From Chryseobacterium contaminans (GTDB taxonomy: Bacteria; Bacteroidota; Bacteroidia; Flavobacteriales; Weeksellaceae), in the NCBI RefSeq assembly GCF_001684955.1, contig NZ_MAYF01000035.1, positions 1 to 64,000 of the forward strand: a stretch of DNA of 64,000 nt, read 5' to 3'. The position numbers and the translations under genes are program-made. Every line of letters starts with the position of its first letter. Position 1 is the stretch's first letter. The notes under the pieces are model-generated. The model saw only the letters and a program-made list of their open reading frames with translations. It was not told where the DNA came from and did not search any database. Shown piece after piece: positions 8,821 through 17,653 of the stretch.

Positions 8821-9834
8821 ATGCAAGAAAATTTTTCCTTAAAGCCTTACAATACATTTGGTGTTGATGCTCACGCAAAATACTTTGTTGAAATAAACAA
8901 CATTGAAGAATTAAAAAGCGCTCTTACCTTTTCGAAAGAAAACAATCTTCCTCTTTTATTTTTGGGAGGCGGAAGTAATATTCTGCTGACAAAAGATTTT
9001 GACGGCCTTGCTATTAAGCTTAATTTAAAAGGCATCTCCGAAAAACATCTCAATGAAAATGAGGTTTTGGTAACTGCAAAAGCTGGGGAAAACTGGCATG
9101 AATTCGTCATGTACTGTCTGCGTAAAAATTATGGCGGATTGGAAAATCTTTCTTTAATTCCCGGTAATGTAGGTACTTCTCCTATGCAGAATATTGGCGC
9201 TTACGGAACAGAAATTAAAGATGTATTTGTAAGCTGTGAAGTATTGGATCTGGAAACGCTCGACCTTAAAACTTTCAGTCTTGAGGAATGCAGATTCGGA
9301 TACAGAGACTCTATTTTCAAGCAGGAAGGAAAAGGAAGATACGTTATTCTGGAAGTTACCTTTAAACTTACCCAGAAAGACCACCACATCAAAACAGAAT
9401 ATGGAGCTATTACCTCTGAACTTGAAAACCTCGGAATTAAAAACCCTTCTATTCAGGATGTCTCTCAAGCTGTTATCAACATCAGACAAAGTAAATTACC
9501 AGATCCTAAGCAAATAGGAAATGCGGGAAGTTTTTTCAAGAATCCTACCATCCCTTTAGCTCAGTTTGAAGAGTTAAAACAGAAATTCGATAATATCCAA
9601 GGCTATCCTAATGGCAATATGGTAAAGGTTCCTGCCGGATGGCTGATTGAACAATGCGGATGGAAAGGGAAACAGATCGGAAATGTAGCATCACACAAAC
9701 TTCAGTCACTGGTTATCATCAACGCGACCGGAGAAGCAACCGGTAAAGAAATTTTTGATTTTTCCACTGAAATCATCAACTCCGTAAAAGAAAAATTCGG
9801 GATAGAACTAGAACGGGAAGTGAATATTATTTAA
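8821..9834 (+). CDS. murB: UDP-N-acetylenolpyruvoylglucosamine reductase
   Basis: FAD- and NADPH-dependent cytoplasmic enzyme that reduces UDP-GlcNAc-enolpyruvate to UDP-MurNAc in peptidoglycan precursor synthesis. The 337 residues match the type I (E. coli-like) form. FAD-binding motifs LFLGGGSNIL and LIPGNVGTSPMQNIGAYGTEI are present, as are GYRDSIFK and the GNAGSFFKNP loop carrying the catalytic serine; the substrate-binding C-terminal domain contains AGWLIEQCGWKGKQIG and SHKLQSLVIIN. Last gene of the aminotransferase-lipoprotein-murB cluster; a hairpin follows. Confidence 0.96.
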   Translation: MQENFSLKPYNTFGVDAHAKYFVEINNIEELKSALTFSKENNLPLLFLGGGSNILLTKDFDGLAIKLNLKGISEKHLNENEVLVTAKAGENWHEFVMYCLRKNYGGLENLSLIPGNVGTSPMQNIGAYGTEIKDVFVSCEVLDLETLDLKTFSLEECRFGYRDSIFKQEGKGRYVILEVTFKLTQKDHHIKTEYGAITSELENLGIKNPSIQDVSQAVINIRQSKLPDPKQIGNAGSFFKNPTIPLAQFEELKQKFDNIQGYPNGNMVKVPAGWLIEQCGWKGKQIGNVASHKLQSLVIINATGEATGKEIFDFSTEIINSVKEKFGIELEREVNII

Positions 9835-9845
9835 TTAAAATATAC

Positions 9846-9877
9846 AGGTTGATTCAATGTGAATACAGCCTTTTTTA
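9846..9877 (+). terminator. Intrinsic terminator after murB
   Basis: Imperfect hairpin AGGTTGATTC / GAATACAGCCT with one bulge, followed by six T residues. It lies 12 bp after the murB stop. Confidence 0.6.
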
Positions 9878-10002
9878 TTTCTAATGACGGAGCTAAGCAC
9901 ATTTAAAAATCTTTGGGTTTCTTATGGCTTAGCGTTTTTAACCAAATAATATTCAACAACTTTTATAAAATCCTTATTTTAGCTAAAAATAAACATACCA
10001 AC

Positions 10003-10806
10003 ATGAAAATAGCTATTTTGGGAGCCGGAAATATGGGACTATCATTTTCAAAATCATTTTTGAAATATGAACTGATTAAACCGGAAAACCTTCATCTGAT
10101 TACCCGAAGCCAGACAAAAATCTCCAAAATAGCAGAAGAATTCCCCAAATCAAAAACATCCACTTTTGAAGAAGTTACAGAGCTGGATGCTGACCTGATT
10201 ATTATCGCTGTAAAACCACAGGATTTTCAAACAGTTGCTCAGAATTTCAAATTTACTTTAAAGGAAAACCAGATGGTTTTATCCATTATGGCCGGAATTA
10301 ATATTGAAAAAATTCAAAAATCATTAAACCATCCGCTGGTGGTAAGAGCTATGCCTAATTCTCCTACCCTTCTGGGAATGGGAATTACCGGTTATACTGC
10401 AGCAGACGGCATTTCCTTCAGCCAACTTATCAACATTGAAAGGCTTTTAAACAGTACCGGAAGATCGGTTTATCTGGAAGATGAAAACCTTCTGGATGGT
10501 GTTACAGCTCTTTCCGGAAGCGGGCCTGCTTATTTCTACTATATTATCGATGCGATGATTAAGGCAGGAATGGAAATGGGAATTGAAGAAAATCTATCCA
10601 AGCTGTTCGTGAAACAAACCATGCTGGGAGCCTATCATCTCATTAATAATTCCGAAAAGAACCTCGAAGAACTCATCAAAGATGTAGCCTCCAAAGGCGG
10701 AACTACAGAAGCCGCTCTAAAAACCTTTGAAGAAAATAGTTTCAAGGAAATTTTAAAACAGGGAATTTTAAATGCCGAAAAAAGAGCAAAAGAGCTCAAC
10801 AGCTAA
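10003..10806 (+). CDS. proC: Pyrroline-5-carboxylate reductase
   Basis: Cytoplasmic NAD(P)H-dependent enzyme for the last step of proline synthesis. I start it at ATG 10003 because the Rossmann nucleotide-binding motif (MKIAILGAGNMG) must be at the extreme N-terminus; the upstream in-frame extension to 9913 is AT-rich and not family-like. The resulting 267 residues match the family. The C-terminal dimerisation domain has the signature LSGSGPAYFYYIIDAMIKAG and the VASKGGTTEAAL motif. Its last 11 bases overlap the convergent VanZ-like gene. Confidence 0.95.
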   Translation: MKIAILGAGNMGLSFSKSFLKYELIKPENLHLITRSQTKISKIAEEFPKSKTSTFEEVTELDADLIIIAVKPQDFQTVAQNFKFTLKENQMVLSIMAGINIEKIQKSLNHPLVVRAMPNSPTLLGMGITGYTAADGISFSQLINIERLLNSTGRSVYLEDENLLDGVTALSGSGPAYFYYIIDAMIKAGMEMGIEENLSKLFVKQTMLGAYHLINNSEKNLEELIKDVASKGGTTEAALKTFEENSFKEILKQGILNAEKRAKELNS

Positions 10807-11209
10807 ATCTTTTTTCCAAAAATCTACGACACAGCCATCCTAAATATACCCCAAATGTATTGAGGAGGATATCATCTACCTCAAATATTCCCATTCTTGT
10901 AAAATATTGCAGCCCTTCCACAATGGTAATAGCCGGTATAAAAGTAAAAATTAAGGACTTCAGATCTCTTAGCTCCGGAAAGATCCACCCCAGAAAGCCG
11001 AAAGGAATGAACATCACAATATTTCCGACCACAATAATAACAATATCCTTCCATGACATGGCTCCCTGAATAAACTTAATGGTAGAAAGCACAGGTTCCA
11101 CTGTAATCAGGTTATCTTCATATTGAAATCTGCCCATTCCGAGAAACATCAGATACAGCAAAAACAGGGTATAAGGAGCAATAACAATTTTATATAATTT
11201 CTTTATCAT
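10796..11209 (-). CDS. VanZ-family membrane protein
   Basis: 137-residue integral membrane protein with three or four hydrophobic segments (residues about 7-24, 50-75, 86-105, 112-128). The pattern MFIPFGFLGWIFPELR ... EGLQYFTRMGIFEVDDILLNTFGVYLG is typical of the VanZ-like family (PF04892), which includes a teicoplanin-resistance protein, although most members have no known role. Converges on proC with overlapping 3' ends; no hairpin is visible between them. Confidence 0.85.
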   Translation of the reverse strand: MIKKLYKIVIAPYTLFLLYLMFLGMGRFQYEDNLITVEPVLSTIKFIQGAMSWKDIVIIVVGNIVMFIPFGFLGWIFPELRDLKSLIFTFIPAITIVEGLQYFTRMGIFEVDDILLNTFGVYLGWLCRRFLEKRFSC

Positions 11210-11264
11210 CAGATGCTAATATATTCATTTCAAAAACATTAAATTTGTATATTAAAATAATTTA

Positions 11265-12899
11265 ATGAAATACGTTCTGCTAACACTTATTTCAGCAATG
11301 CTGCTGTCGGTCTCTTGGCCTACTTATGGAGTTCCTTTTTTTATCTTTTTCGCCCTCGTTCCACTTCTGATGATGGAACATGGCATTTCAAAATTTTCAG
11401 ATTATAAAAGAAAAAGCTGGATGGTCTTCGGGCTCTCCTATCTTTGCTTTGTCATCTGGAATATTGTCACTACAGGATGGCTGTACGGCTCTAAAAATCC
11501 GGATGGAAGCCACTCTTTAATGGCAGTGGTGTTTCCTGTTCTTGTAAACTCTCTCCTTTATTCTCTGGTTTTCCAGTGCTATCATTGGTATAAAAATGCA
11601 CAAGGGACGTATTGGGGATTAGGATTCTTAATAGCGATCTGGATGAGTTTTGAAAAATTTCATTTAGGATGGGAACTTACCTGGCCATGGCTGAACTTAG
11701 GAAACGTATTTTCAGATTACCCAAAACTGATTCAATGGTATGATACCTTAGGAGCAACTGGCGGAAGCTTTTGGATTCTGTTAACTAATGTTCTTATATT
11801 CTATACAATCAGAACCTGGGAGGCAGGAAGAAAAAGAAAAGACCTGATCAAAAACTCATCTATTATAGCAGCTTTAATCGCTATTCCGATGATTATTTCC
11901 ATCATTAAGTATAACAGTTTTAATGAAAAGCCATCCGGACAGGTAAACGTACTGATGCTACAGCCTGATCTTGATCCTTATGCTGAAAAATATTCAAAAG
12001 ACAGCTTAACGATTGAACAGGATCTTTTGGCTCTGGCTGAAAAAAATTCAACCACAAAAATAGATTATTATATTGCTCCGGAAACGGCTCTTCCTGGCAG
12101 GGGTTCTATTTCTGAAACAGGAATTGAAAAAAGTTTACTGTTGAACAACGTTAAAGACTTTTTATCTAAACATCCGGGATCTGTTTTTACAACAGGAATC
12201 TCATCCCACCGTTTATTTTTTGATCCTAAAACCTTACCAAAGGAAGCGTATGAAATTAATCAGGGAGTTTGGGTAGCAAGTTACAACACTGCTGTTCAGC
12301 TTGCTCCACAACAGAAAACCCAGATCTACCATAAAGGGAAACTCGTTCCCGGGGTTGAGATCTTCCCTTATATGAGCGTTTTAAAACCAATTTTAGGGAA
12401 TGCTATGCTTAATTTAGGCGGAACTGTAGCTTCTTTAGGAACAGACAAAGAAAGAATGGCCTTTTCCAATCCTTATAACAAAGGAAAAATGGCACCTATT
12501 ATCTGTTATGAAAGTATTTATGGAGAGTTTGTTACAGATTATGTAAAAAAAGGAGCCAACTTCCTGGGGATTATGACCAATGATTCCTGGTGGGGCGTTA
12601 CTGAAGGACACAAACAACTTTTATCTTATGCTAAATTAAGAGCTATTGAAACCAGAAGAGAAATTGCCCGCGCTGCCAACAGTGGGATTTCAGCACATAT
12701 TAATGCAAAAGGTGAAGTGGTAGCGGATACTTTCTATGGAGATAAAACCGCATTATTTTCAAAGGTTAATCTTTATGAAGGGATGACATTTTACTCAAGA
12801 GCAGGAGATCTTCTTTCAAGATTTTCAATGTTCGCTTTAGGGTTTTTATTATTCTACTATCTCATCAAAAGATTTCAGTCTAAGATAAAGAAAGCATAG
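11265..12899 (+). CDS. lnt: Apolipoprotein N-acyltransferase
   Basis: Inner-membrane enzyme that adds the third acyl chain to the N-terminal cysteine of lipoproteins. 544 residues: N-terminal membrane bundle of about six helices (1-220), then a periplasmic nitrilase-like domain, then a final C-terminal helix (FALGFLLFYYLI). The catalytic triad is recognisable as E273 (APETALPG), K357 (YHKGKLVPG) and C414 (ICYESIYGEF), equivalent to E267/K335/C387 of E. coli. It is somewhat longer than the E. coli protein (512). It stands alone with its own promoter region after the VanZ-like gene. Confidence 0.95.
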   Translation: MKYVLLTLISAMLLSVSWPTYGVPFFIFFALVPLLMMEHGISKFSDYKRKSWMVFGLSYLCFVIWNIVTTGWLYGSKNPDGSHSLMAVVFPVLVNSLLYSLVFQCYHWYKNAQGTYWGLGFLIAIWMSFEKFHLGWELTWPWLNLGNVFSDYPKLIQWYDTLGATGGSFWILLTNVLIFYTIRTWEAGRKRKDLIKNSSIIAALIAIPMIISIIKYNSFNEKPSGQVNVLMLQPDLDPYAEKYSKDSLTIEQDLLALAEKNSTTKIDYYIAPETALPGRGSISETGIEKSLLLNNVKDFLSKHPGSVFTTGISSHRLFFDPKTLPKEAYEINQGVWVASYNTAVQLAPQQKTQIYHKGKLVPGVEIFPYMSVLKPILGNAMLNLGGTVASLGTDKERMAFSNPYNKGKMAPIICYESIYGEFVTDYVKKGANFLGIMTNDSWWGVTEGHKQLLSYAKLRAIETRREIARAANSGISAHINAKGEVVADTFYGDKTALFSKVNLYEGMTFYSRAGDLLSRFSMFALGFLLFYYLIKRFQSKIKKA

Positions 12900-12942
12900 T
12901 GTTTAAGAATCAGTCACACTGATCTTATACTTATACAATATA

Positions 12943-13014
12943 ATCTGCGTTATCGGCAAGATCTGAGAGCTATTATACTCTCACTGATTGAGCTGATGAC
13001 GCAGATTTTTTTTA
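12943..13014 (+). terminator. Long hairpin/terminator derived from an ATCTGCG repeat
   Basis: Arms ATCTGCGT (12943-12950) and ACGCAGAT (12999-13006) enclose a second stem (GAGAG/CTCTC) and are followed by a run of eight or more T. The arms belong to the dispersed ATCTGCG intergenic repeat family, which here appears to serve as the lnt terminator. The rest of the 12900-13179 spacer shows no gene. Confidence 0.65.
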
Positions 13015-13179
13015 AACACAAACAATACTAATCTTCACCCAAATAGCCACAAACCTTTGCATAATCTTGAATTCTGCGATAAAATATTTTACAATACTAA
13101 CAACATATTTTCAGAACAAAAAAAGAAAAACCAGCTGGACGTCTGGTTTCTCTCAAGATAGAATAATGATTCAGTGAAG

Positions 13180-14892
13180 TTACTTAATACTAAGTTTTTT
13201 GGTGGTTATTTCGTTTTTTATCTTCAGTTTTAATAAATATATTCCTTTTGGAAGATGAGAAACATCAATAGACTGATCTGCTGTTAAAGTTGTATTCAGC
13301 TTTCTTCCTTCCATTGAATACATTTCAGCCTCTGAAACCTTCTCTCCTTTAATATATACCTTATCATAAGTAGGGTTTGGATAAATAACAAGTTCTTTTT
13401 CTTTATTGATCGCATTCTCTCTTGTTGACAATGTCCCCTGTGTAGAAACATCAGAATAAACTTTTGAAGCATCAATGGATCTTACACTCCAGTAAACATT
13501 CTGAATAGCCGGATCAAGATCCAGGAACCATGAAGGAGTCGTAACAATATATTTGGCAATATCCTGCGAGTTTGGGGTAGAGCCTACTTTAATTTCATAA
13601 CGTAAAGCATTCGTTGGAGTTTTATCATCCGTAGCTCCACTCCAGGTAAAATTAAATCGGCTTCCGTTTTTGCTCAGATTTAAATTAGTGGGAGCTGAAG
13701 GTTTCATGTTCTGCTCCATAGAATCGTTCTTAAAAACCTTTGTTAAAGATGGAATATCCGGATTAGCCCAATCAAAACCTCCCAGTAAAACATCCAGATG
13801 ATGATCATTATTAAAATCAAACAATTGTATCATTCCCGGGCCTCCGAGATTATATAACCCTGTTATTGTCCCTTCGGAAAAATTCTGATTGGCCGGATTA
13901 AATACATACGTTTTTACCACGGCATTATAATTTACATCACCGGAAATGATAAAATCATAATAACCGTCATTATTCAGATCCCCAACACTTAAGGACGCAT
14001 CTGAAATTTCTGATGAAATCTGGTGAACTACTAAGTTTCCTGTTCCATCATTCATCAGAACGGCAAGATAAGGATCATCATTCGCATCTTTACCAGCCAC
14101 TACAATATCCTGAAAGCCATCCGCATTAAAATCTGCAACCTCCAGTTTTCCAGATATTAAAGAATCCAGAGCCTGTGTATGAACCAATGTTCCATTCTTA
14201 TTGATATATACTTTTGATACCGGATCTCCGTTAATATCTGAGCCTATAATAACAAGATCCAAAAGGTGGTCGTTATTAAGATCTACTACTTTAAAACTTC
14301 CGTTTTGAGTTCCATCTGCCCAGTTTTCAGTCATATTAAAACCCGATCCTGTGTTTTGATAAAAGTCAACAGTATTTCTAAAGCCTCCTCCATGGGCAAA
14401 CTGAGTTCCATTAATGGCATAATCCTGTTTTCCGTCATGATTAAAATCAAAAACCTCCAGTGAGCCATATATCTTTCCAGGAAGCTCATCTTCTCTTACA
14501 AAGCCAACTCCTGTGTTTTTGAATCTGTAATGCTTATAATTCACAATATCTAAATAACTCAGACCTGTAGAAATAATATCCATTAAGCCATCATTATTAA
14601 AATCAATAAATTTTATATCTCCAAGGTGGGTTACATCTCCTCCCAGATCGGTATAAGGTTGTAAAGTGGTTCCATTATTACGGTATACTTCATTATAGGT
14701 AGCATCGGGACTTCCGTCTCCATCTGAATCAATGGCTCCATTAACTGCAATATCCAATGTTCCATTATTATCCACATCGGCAATATCAACTGCTGAGAAA
14801 TAAAAATTATTCATTCCGGTCTGTATCTCTGTAAAATTCTGAGCATATAAACCAACAGGCAGCATAGATAATAAAATATAAATTCTCTTCAT
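13180..14892 (-). CDS. FG-GAP/VCBS-repeat secreted protein with T9SS sorting domain
   Basis: 570-residue exported protein. After a signal peptide (MKRIYILLSMLPVGLYAQ) there is a beta-propeller built from FG-GAP/VCBS repeats, visible as repeated calcium-binding loops such as DVDNNGTLDIAVNG, DFNNDGLMDIISTG, DFNHDGKQDYAING, DFNADGFQDIVVAG, DLNNDGYYDFIISG and DFNNDHHLDVLLGG. A short fibronectin-III-like domain (about 395-485) follows, then a T9SS type A domain (VIYPNPTYDKVYIKG ... SHLPKGIYLLKLK). The role on the cell surface is unknown; propellers of this kind usually bind proteins or glycans. Confidence 0.87.
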   Translation of the reverse strand: MKRIYILLSMLPVGLYAQNFTEIQTGMNNFYFSAVDIADVDNNGTLDIAVNGAIDSDGDGSPDATYNEVYRNNGTTLQPYTDLGGDVTHLGDIKFIDFNNDGLMDIISTGLSYLDIVNYKHYRFKNTGVGFVREDELPGKIYGSLEVFDFNHDGKQDYAINGTQFAHGGGFRNTVDFYQNTGSGFNMTENWADGTQNGSFKVVDLNNDHLLDLVIIGSDINGDPVSKVYINKNGTLVHTQALDSLISGKLEVADFNADGFQDIVVAGKDANDDPYLAVLMNDGTGNLVVHQISSEISDASLSVGDLNNDGYYDFIISGDVNYNAVVKTYVFNPANQNFSEGTITGLYNLGGPGMIQLFDFNNDHHLDVLLGGFDWANPDIPSLTKVFKNDSMEQNMKPSAPTNLNLSKNGSRFNFTWSGATDDKTPTNALRYEIKVGSTPNSQDIAKYIVTTPSWFLDLDPAIQNVYWSVRSIDASKVYSDVSTQGTLSTRENAINKEKELVIYPNPTYDKVYIKGEKVSEAEMYSMEGRKLNTTLTADQSIDVSHLPKGIYLLKLKIKNEITTKKLSIK

Positions 14893-15064
14893 AATTTTTA
14901 TTTAGATTAATTAAAAACAAAGATAGAATATTAATTTCCTTTGTTGAAAAAAAGCCTCTATGAAATATATCAGCACTGATTTACTGGCAGATCCCGGAAA
15001 TTCGGATATTTTAAAAAATCAATATTTATAATCAGTCACTTATTTACAAATATTTTCCAAAAGA

Positions 15065-15097
15065 TTTGTCTATCTAAAAAATTCTTTGTTATTTTGC
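15065..15097 (+). promoter_or_regulatory. Promoter of the rpmB-rpmG-DUF4295 cluster
   Basis: TTTG (15065-15068), 21-nt spacer, TATTTTGC (15090-15097), a near match to the Bacteroidetes -33/-7 consensus, 35 bp before the rpmB start. Confidence 0.55.
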
Positions 15098-15132
15098 ACT
15101 CTCAAATATTATACAAATAAGAACATCGAGAT

Positions 15133-15375
15133 ATGTCAAGAATTTGCCAAATAACAGGAAAGCGTGCAATGGTTGGTAACAACGTTTCTCACGCTAATAA
15201 CAAAACGAAGCGTCGTTTTGAAATTAACTTATTAGAGAAGAAATTTTACCTTCCAGAGCAAGATAAGCACGTAACACTGAAAGTATCAGCTCATGGATTG
15301 AGAGTGATTAACAAGATTGGAATCGAGGAAGCTATTGAAAGAGCTACAAGAAACGGATTGATTAAAAAGAATTAA
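15133..15375 (+). CDS. rpmB: 50S ribosomal protein L28
   Basis: 80-residue large-subunit protein bL28. The N-terminal [26 protein letters not shown] block and the [15 protein letters not shown] stretch are family signatures. It is followed by rpmG after 6 bp and then a DUF4295 gene, an arrangement typical of Bacteroidetes. Highly basic, no signal or membrane segment. Confidence 0.97.
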   Translation: MSRICQITGKRAMVGNNVSHANNKTKRRFEINLLEKKFYLPEQDKHVTLKVSAHGLRVINKIGIEEAIERATRNGLIKKN

Positions 15376-15381
15376 TAGATC

Positions 15382-15564
15382 ATGGCAAAAAAAGGAAACA
15401 GAGTTCAAGTAATCCTTGAATGTACAGAGCACAAAGAAAGCGGTATGCCAGGAATGTCTAGATACATTTCTACAAAAAATAAAAAGAACACTACAGAGAG
15501 ATTGGAATTGAAAAAATACAATCCTGTTCTTAAGAGATCTACCCTTCACAAAGAAATCAAGTAA
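15382..15564 (+). CDS. rpmG: 50S ribosomal protein L33
   Basis: 60-residue large-subunit protein bL33 ([17 protein letters not shown] start, [19 protein letters not shown] core). It lacks the CxxC pairs of the zinc-binding form: only one Cys, in ILECTEH, is present. Middle gene of the three-gene ribosomal cluster. Confidence 0.97.
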   Translation: MAKKGNRVQVILECTEHKESGMPGMSRYISTKNKKNTTERLELKKYNPVLKRSTLHKEIK

Positions 15565-15583
15565 TTTATAAATATAATTTACA

Positions 15584-15733
15584 ATGGCAAAGAAAGTAGT
15601 AGCAACCCTACAAACCGGGTCTAAAAAAATGACCAAAGTGGTGAAAATGGTGAAGTCTTCTAAATCAGGAGCTTACGTTTTCGAAGAAAAAGTAATGAAT
15701 GCTGATGAAGTAGATGGTTTTTTGAAAAAATAA
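15584..15733 (+). CDS. DUF4295 small basic protein of the ribosomal cluster
   Basis: 49-residue lysine-rich protein beginning MAKKVVATLQTGSKKMTKVV and ending DEVDGFLKK, belonging to DUF4295, a family found next to rpmG in Bacteroidetes. It starts 19 bp after rpmG and shares its promoter and terminator, which points to a ribosome-associated role. From memory, a Flavobacterium ribosome structure assigned this family as an extra large-subunit protein (bL38); I cannot check that here. Confidence 0.88.
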   Translation: MAKKVVATLQTGSKKMTKVVKMVKSSKSGAYVFEEKVMNADEVDGFLKK

Positions 15734-15754
15734 TCAATACTTTATTTACAATAT

Positions 15755-15787
15755 AAAAAACTACTCATATTTTGGGTAGTTTTTTTG
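15755..15787 (+). terminator. Intrinsic terminator of the rpmB cluster
   Basis: Stem AAAAAACTAC / GTAGTTTTTT with an 11-nt loop and a T-run, 22 bp after the DUF4295 stop. Confidence 0.8.
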
Positions 15788-15822
15788 TTATCTTTGTTCA
15801 CCAGATTATTAATCAGTGAAAT

Positions 15823-16277
15823 ATGAAGAAGATTCTTGTTCTAATATGTACAGTTATTTTCCAATTTTCATTCAGCCAGAAAACAATGGATCCTATAGAA
15901 TATAAAAATTTACCAAAAGTTTTCAACATCCCGGGATTATCACAATCAGTAAGCATTGATTGCGGTTCTTCCAAAATGATTTTATTATCTGGTCAGGTTC
16001 CTTTGGATCCAAACGGAAACCTGGTGGGAAACAATGTAGAGGAACAGACGCATCAGATTTTCAAAAACATTGAAAATATTCTGAAGGAGTATGGAGGGTG
16101 AAACTGGGAATCTTCATCACAGATATTTCTAAAACCCCGGATTTCAGGAAAGTCAGGGATCAATATGTTAATCTTCAGAATCCTCCCGTAAGCAGCCTTA
16201 TAGAGGCAAGCAAGCTTTTCAGGAATGATGTGTTGATAGAAGTGGAAGCCACAGCAATGATTAAAAACAAAAGATAA
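15823..16277 (+). pseudogene. Frameshifted RidA-family (YjgF/Rid) gene with signal peptide
   Basis: The first frame (15823-16101) encodes a signal peptide (MKKILVLICTVIFQFSFSQ) and the N-terminal two thirds of a RidA-fold protein (ILLSGQVPLDPNGNLVGNNVEEQTHQIFKNIENILKEYGG), then stops. The C-terminal part continues in another frame from about 16098 (VKLGIFITDISKTPDFRKVRD ... VLIEVEATAMIKN) and ends at 16277. The join lacks about five residues normally present between GG and the VK strand, so an internal deletion of about 16 nt, rather than one slipped base, is likely. RidA proteins deaminate reactive enamines; an exported member is unusual. A -7 element TATCTTTG lies at 15789-15796. Confidence 0.85.
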
Positions 16278-16292
16278 GAATAAACTAAAACT

Positions 16293-17246
16293 ATGAGTTG
16301 GTTTAAAAATATTTTCAAGAAAGAAGAAAAAGAAACGCTGGACAAAGGGTTGGAAAAATCCAGTCAGGGATTCTTTGAAAAAATGACGAAGGCCGTAGTC
16401 GGTAAAAGCAAAGTAGATGATGAAGTTCTGGATGATCTGGAAGAAGTACTGATTGCATCTGACGTAGGCGCTTCCACTACCATCAAAATCATAGAAAGAA
16501 TTGAAGATCGTGTAGCCCGCGACAAATATGTTGGGGTAAACGAACTTGATAAAATTCTTCGTGAGGAAATTTCAGGATTATTGCTTGAAAACCCTCATGC
16601 AGGAACAGGAAATATAGATACTTCAAAAAAACCATACGTTATTATGGTGGTAGGAGTAAATGGTGTTGGAAAAACAACTACTATTGGAAAACTGGCTCAT
16701 CAATTCAAATCCGAAGGTAAAAAGGTAGTTCTTGGAGCGGCTGATACCTTTAGAGCAGCTGCGGTTGACCAGCTTACGATCTGGAGTGAAAGAGTGGATG
16801 TCCCTATCGTAAAACAAGGAATGGGCTCCGATCCTGCTTCTGTAGCTTTTGATACGGTACAGAGTGCTGTCGCTCAAAATGCAGATGTTGTTATCATTGA
16901 TACTGCGGGAAGACTTCATAACAAGATCAACCTGATGAACGAGCTTTCTAAGATTAAAAGAGTGATGCAAAAGGTAATTCCGGATGCCCCTCATGAAATC
17001 TTACTGGTTCTTGATGGATCTACAGGACAAAATGCGTTTGAACAGGCAAAACAATTTACAGCAGCAACAGAAGTTAACGCTTTAGCAGTAACAAAACTAG
17101 ACGGAACCGCAAAAGGAGGTGTTGTAATCGGTATCTCTGATCAGTTCCAGATTCCGGTAAAGTATATAGGTGTAGGTGAAAAAATGCAGGATCTGCAACT
17201 TTTCAATGGTACGGAATTTGTAGACTCATTCTTCAAGAAAAGATGA
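16293..17246 (+). CDS. ftsY: Signal recognition particle receptor
   Basis: GTPase receptor that docks SRP-ribosome complexes at the inner membrane. 317 residues with a short charged N-terminal region in place of the long acidic A domain of E. coli. The N domain is about 25-95. The G domain holds the P-loop (VGVNGVGKTTTIGKLA), DTFRAAAVDQL, the DTAGRLHN switch and TKLDGTAKGG. It begins 15 bp after the broken RidA gene and is probably co-transcribed with it. Confidence 0.97.
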   Translation: MSWFKNIFKKEEKETLDKGLEKSSQGFFEKMTKAVVGKSKVDDEVLDDLEEVLIASDVGASTTIKIIERIEDRVARDKYVGVNELDKILREEISGLLLENPHAGTGNIDTSKKPYVIMVVGVNGVGKTTTIGKLAHQFKSEGKKVVLGAADTFRAAAVDQLTIWSERVDVPIVKQGMGSDPASVAFDTVQSAVAQNADVVIIDTAGRLHNKINLMNELSKIKRVMQKVIPDAPHEILLVLDGSTGQNAFEQAKQFTAATEVNALAVTKLDGTAKGGVVIGISDQFQIPVKYIGVGEKMQDLQLFNGTEFVDSFFKKR

Positions 17247-17318
17247 TTTATATCATGTTTTCCCTTATATTAGTAAACAAATCAATTTTAAATATTAATC
17301 ATTAAAAAATTTGCAACT

Positions 17319-17579
17319 ATGGGAATTATAACATGGATCTTATTCGGTCTTATTGCAGGTGCAATCGCTAAAATGATCATGCCTGGATCTCAGGGAGGAG
17401 GCTGGCTAATCACCATTATCCTGGGAATCTTGGGAGCATTTGTAGGAGGAGCTATAGGAGTTTACGTTCTACACTGGGGAGATGTTACCTCATTCTGGAA
17501 TCCAAGAAGCTGGATTCTTGCCATTGGAGGAGCTTTAATTATTCTCTGGATTTACGGAATGGCTACAAGAAAAAGCTGA
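17319..17579 (+). CDS. GlsB/YeaQ/YmgE-family small membrane protein
   Basis: 86-residue protein of the transglycosylase-associated (DUF/YeaQ) family with three hydrophobic helices. Glycine-rich pattern GLIAGAIAKMIMPGSQGGG and ILGILGAFVGGAIG are characteristic. Members are linked to envelope stress, but no activity has been shown. A strong terminator follows. Confidence 0.85.
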   Translation: MGIITWILFGLIAGAIAKMIMPGSQGGGWLITIILGILGAFVGGAIGVYVLHWGDVTSFWNPRSWILAIGGALIILWIYGMATRKS

Positions 17580-17601
17580 TGTAACGCTGATAAAAAATAA
17601 A

Positions 17602-17635
17602 ATCCCGGATCTGAAATTCAGATCCGGGATTTTTG
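17602..17635. terminator. Bidirectional terminator between the YeaQ-like gene and sppA
   Basis: Perfect 13-bp stem ATCCCGGATCTGA / TCAGATCCGGGAT with a 3-nt loop, flanked by an A-run and a T-run; serves both convergent genes. Confidence 0.9.
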
Positions 17636-17653
17636 TGTACAAATATAATTTAG

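Noticed and set aside
10860-11069. Plus-strand frame opposite the VanZ-like gene
   Set aside because: The minus-strand frame has a coherent membrane-protein sequence with a VanZ motif; the plus frame has none.
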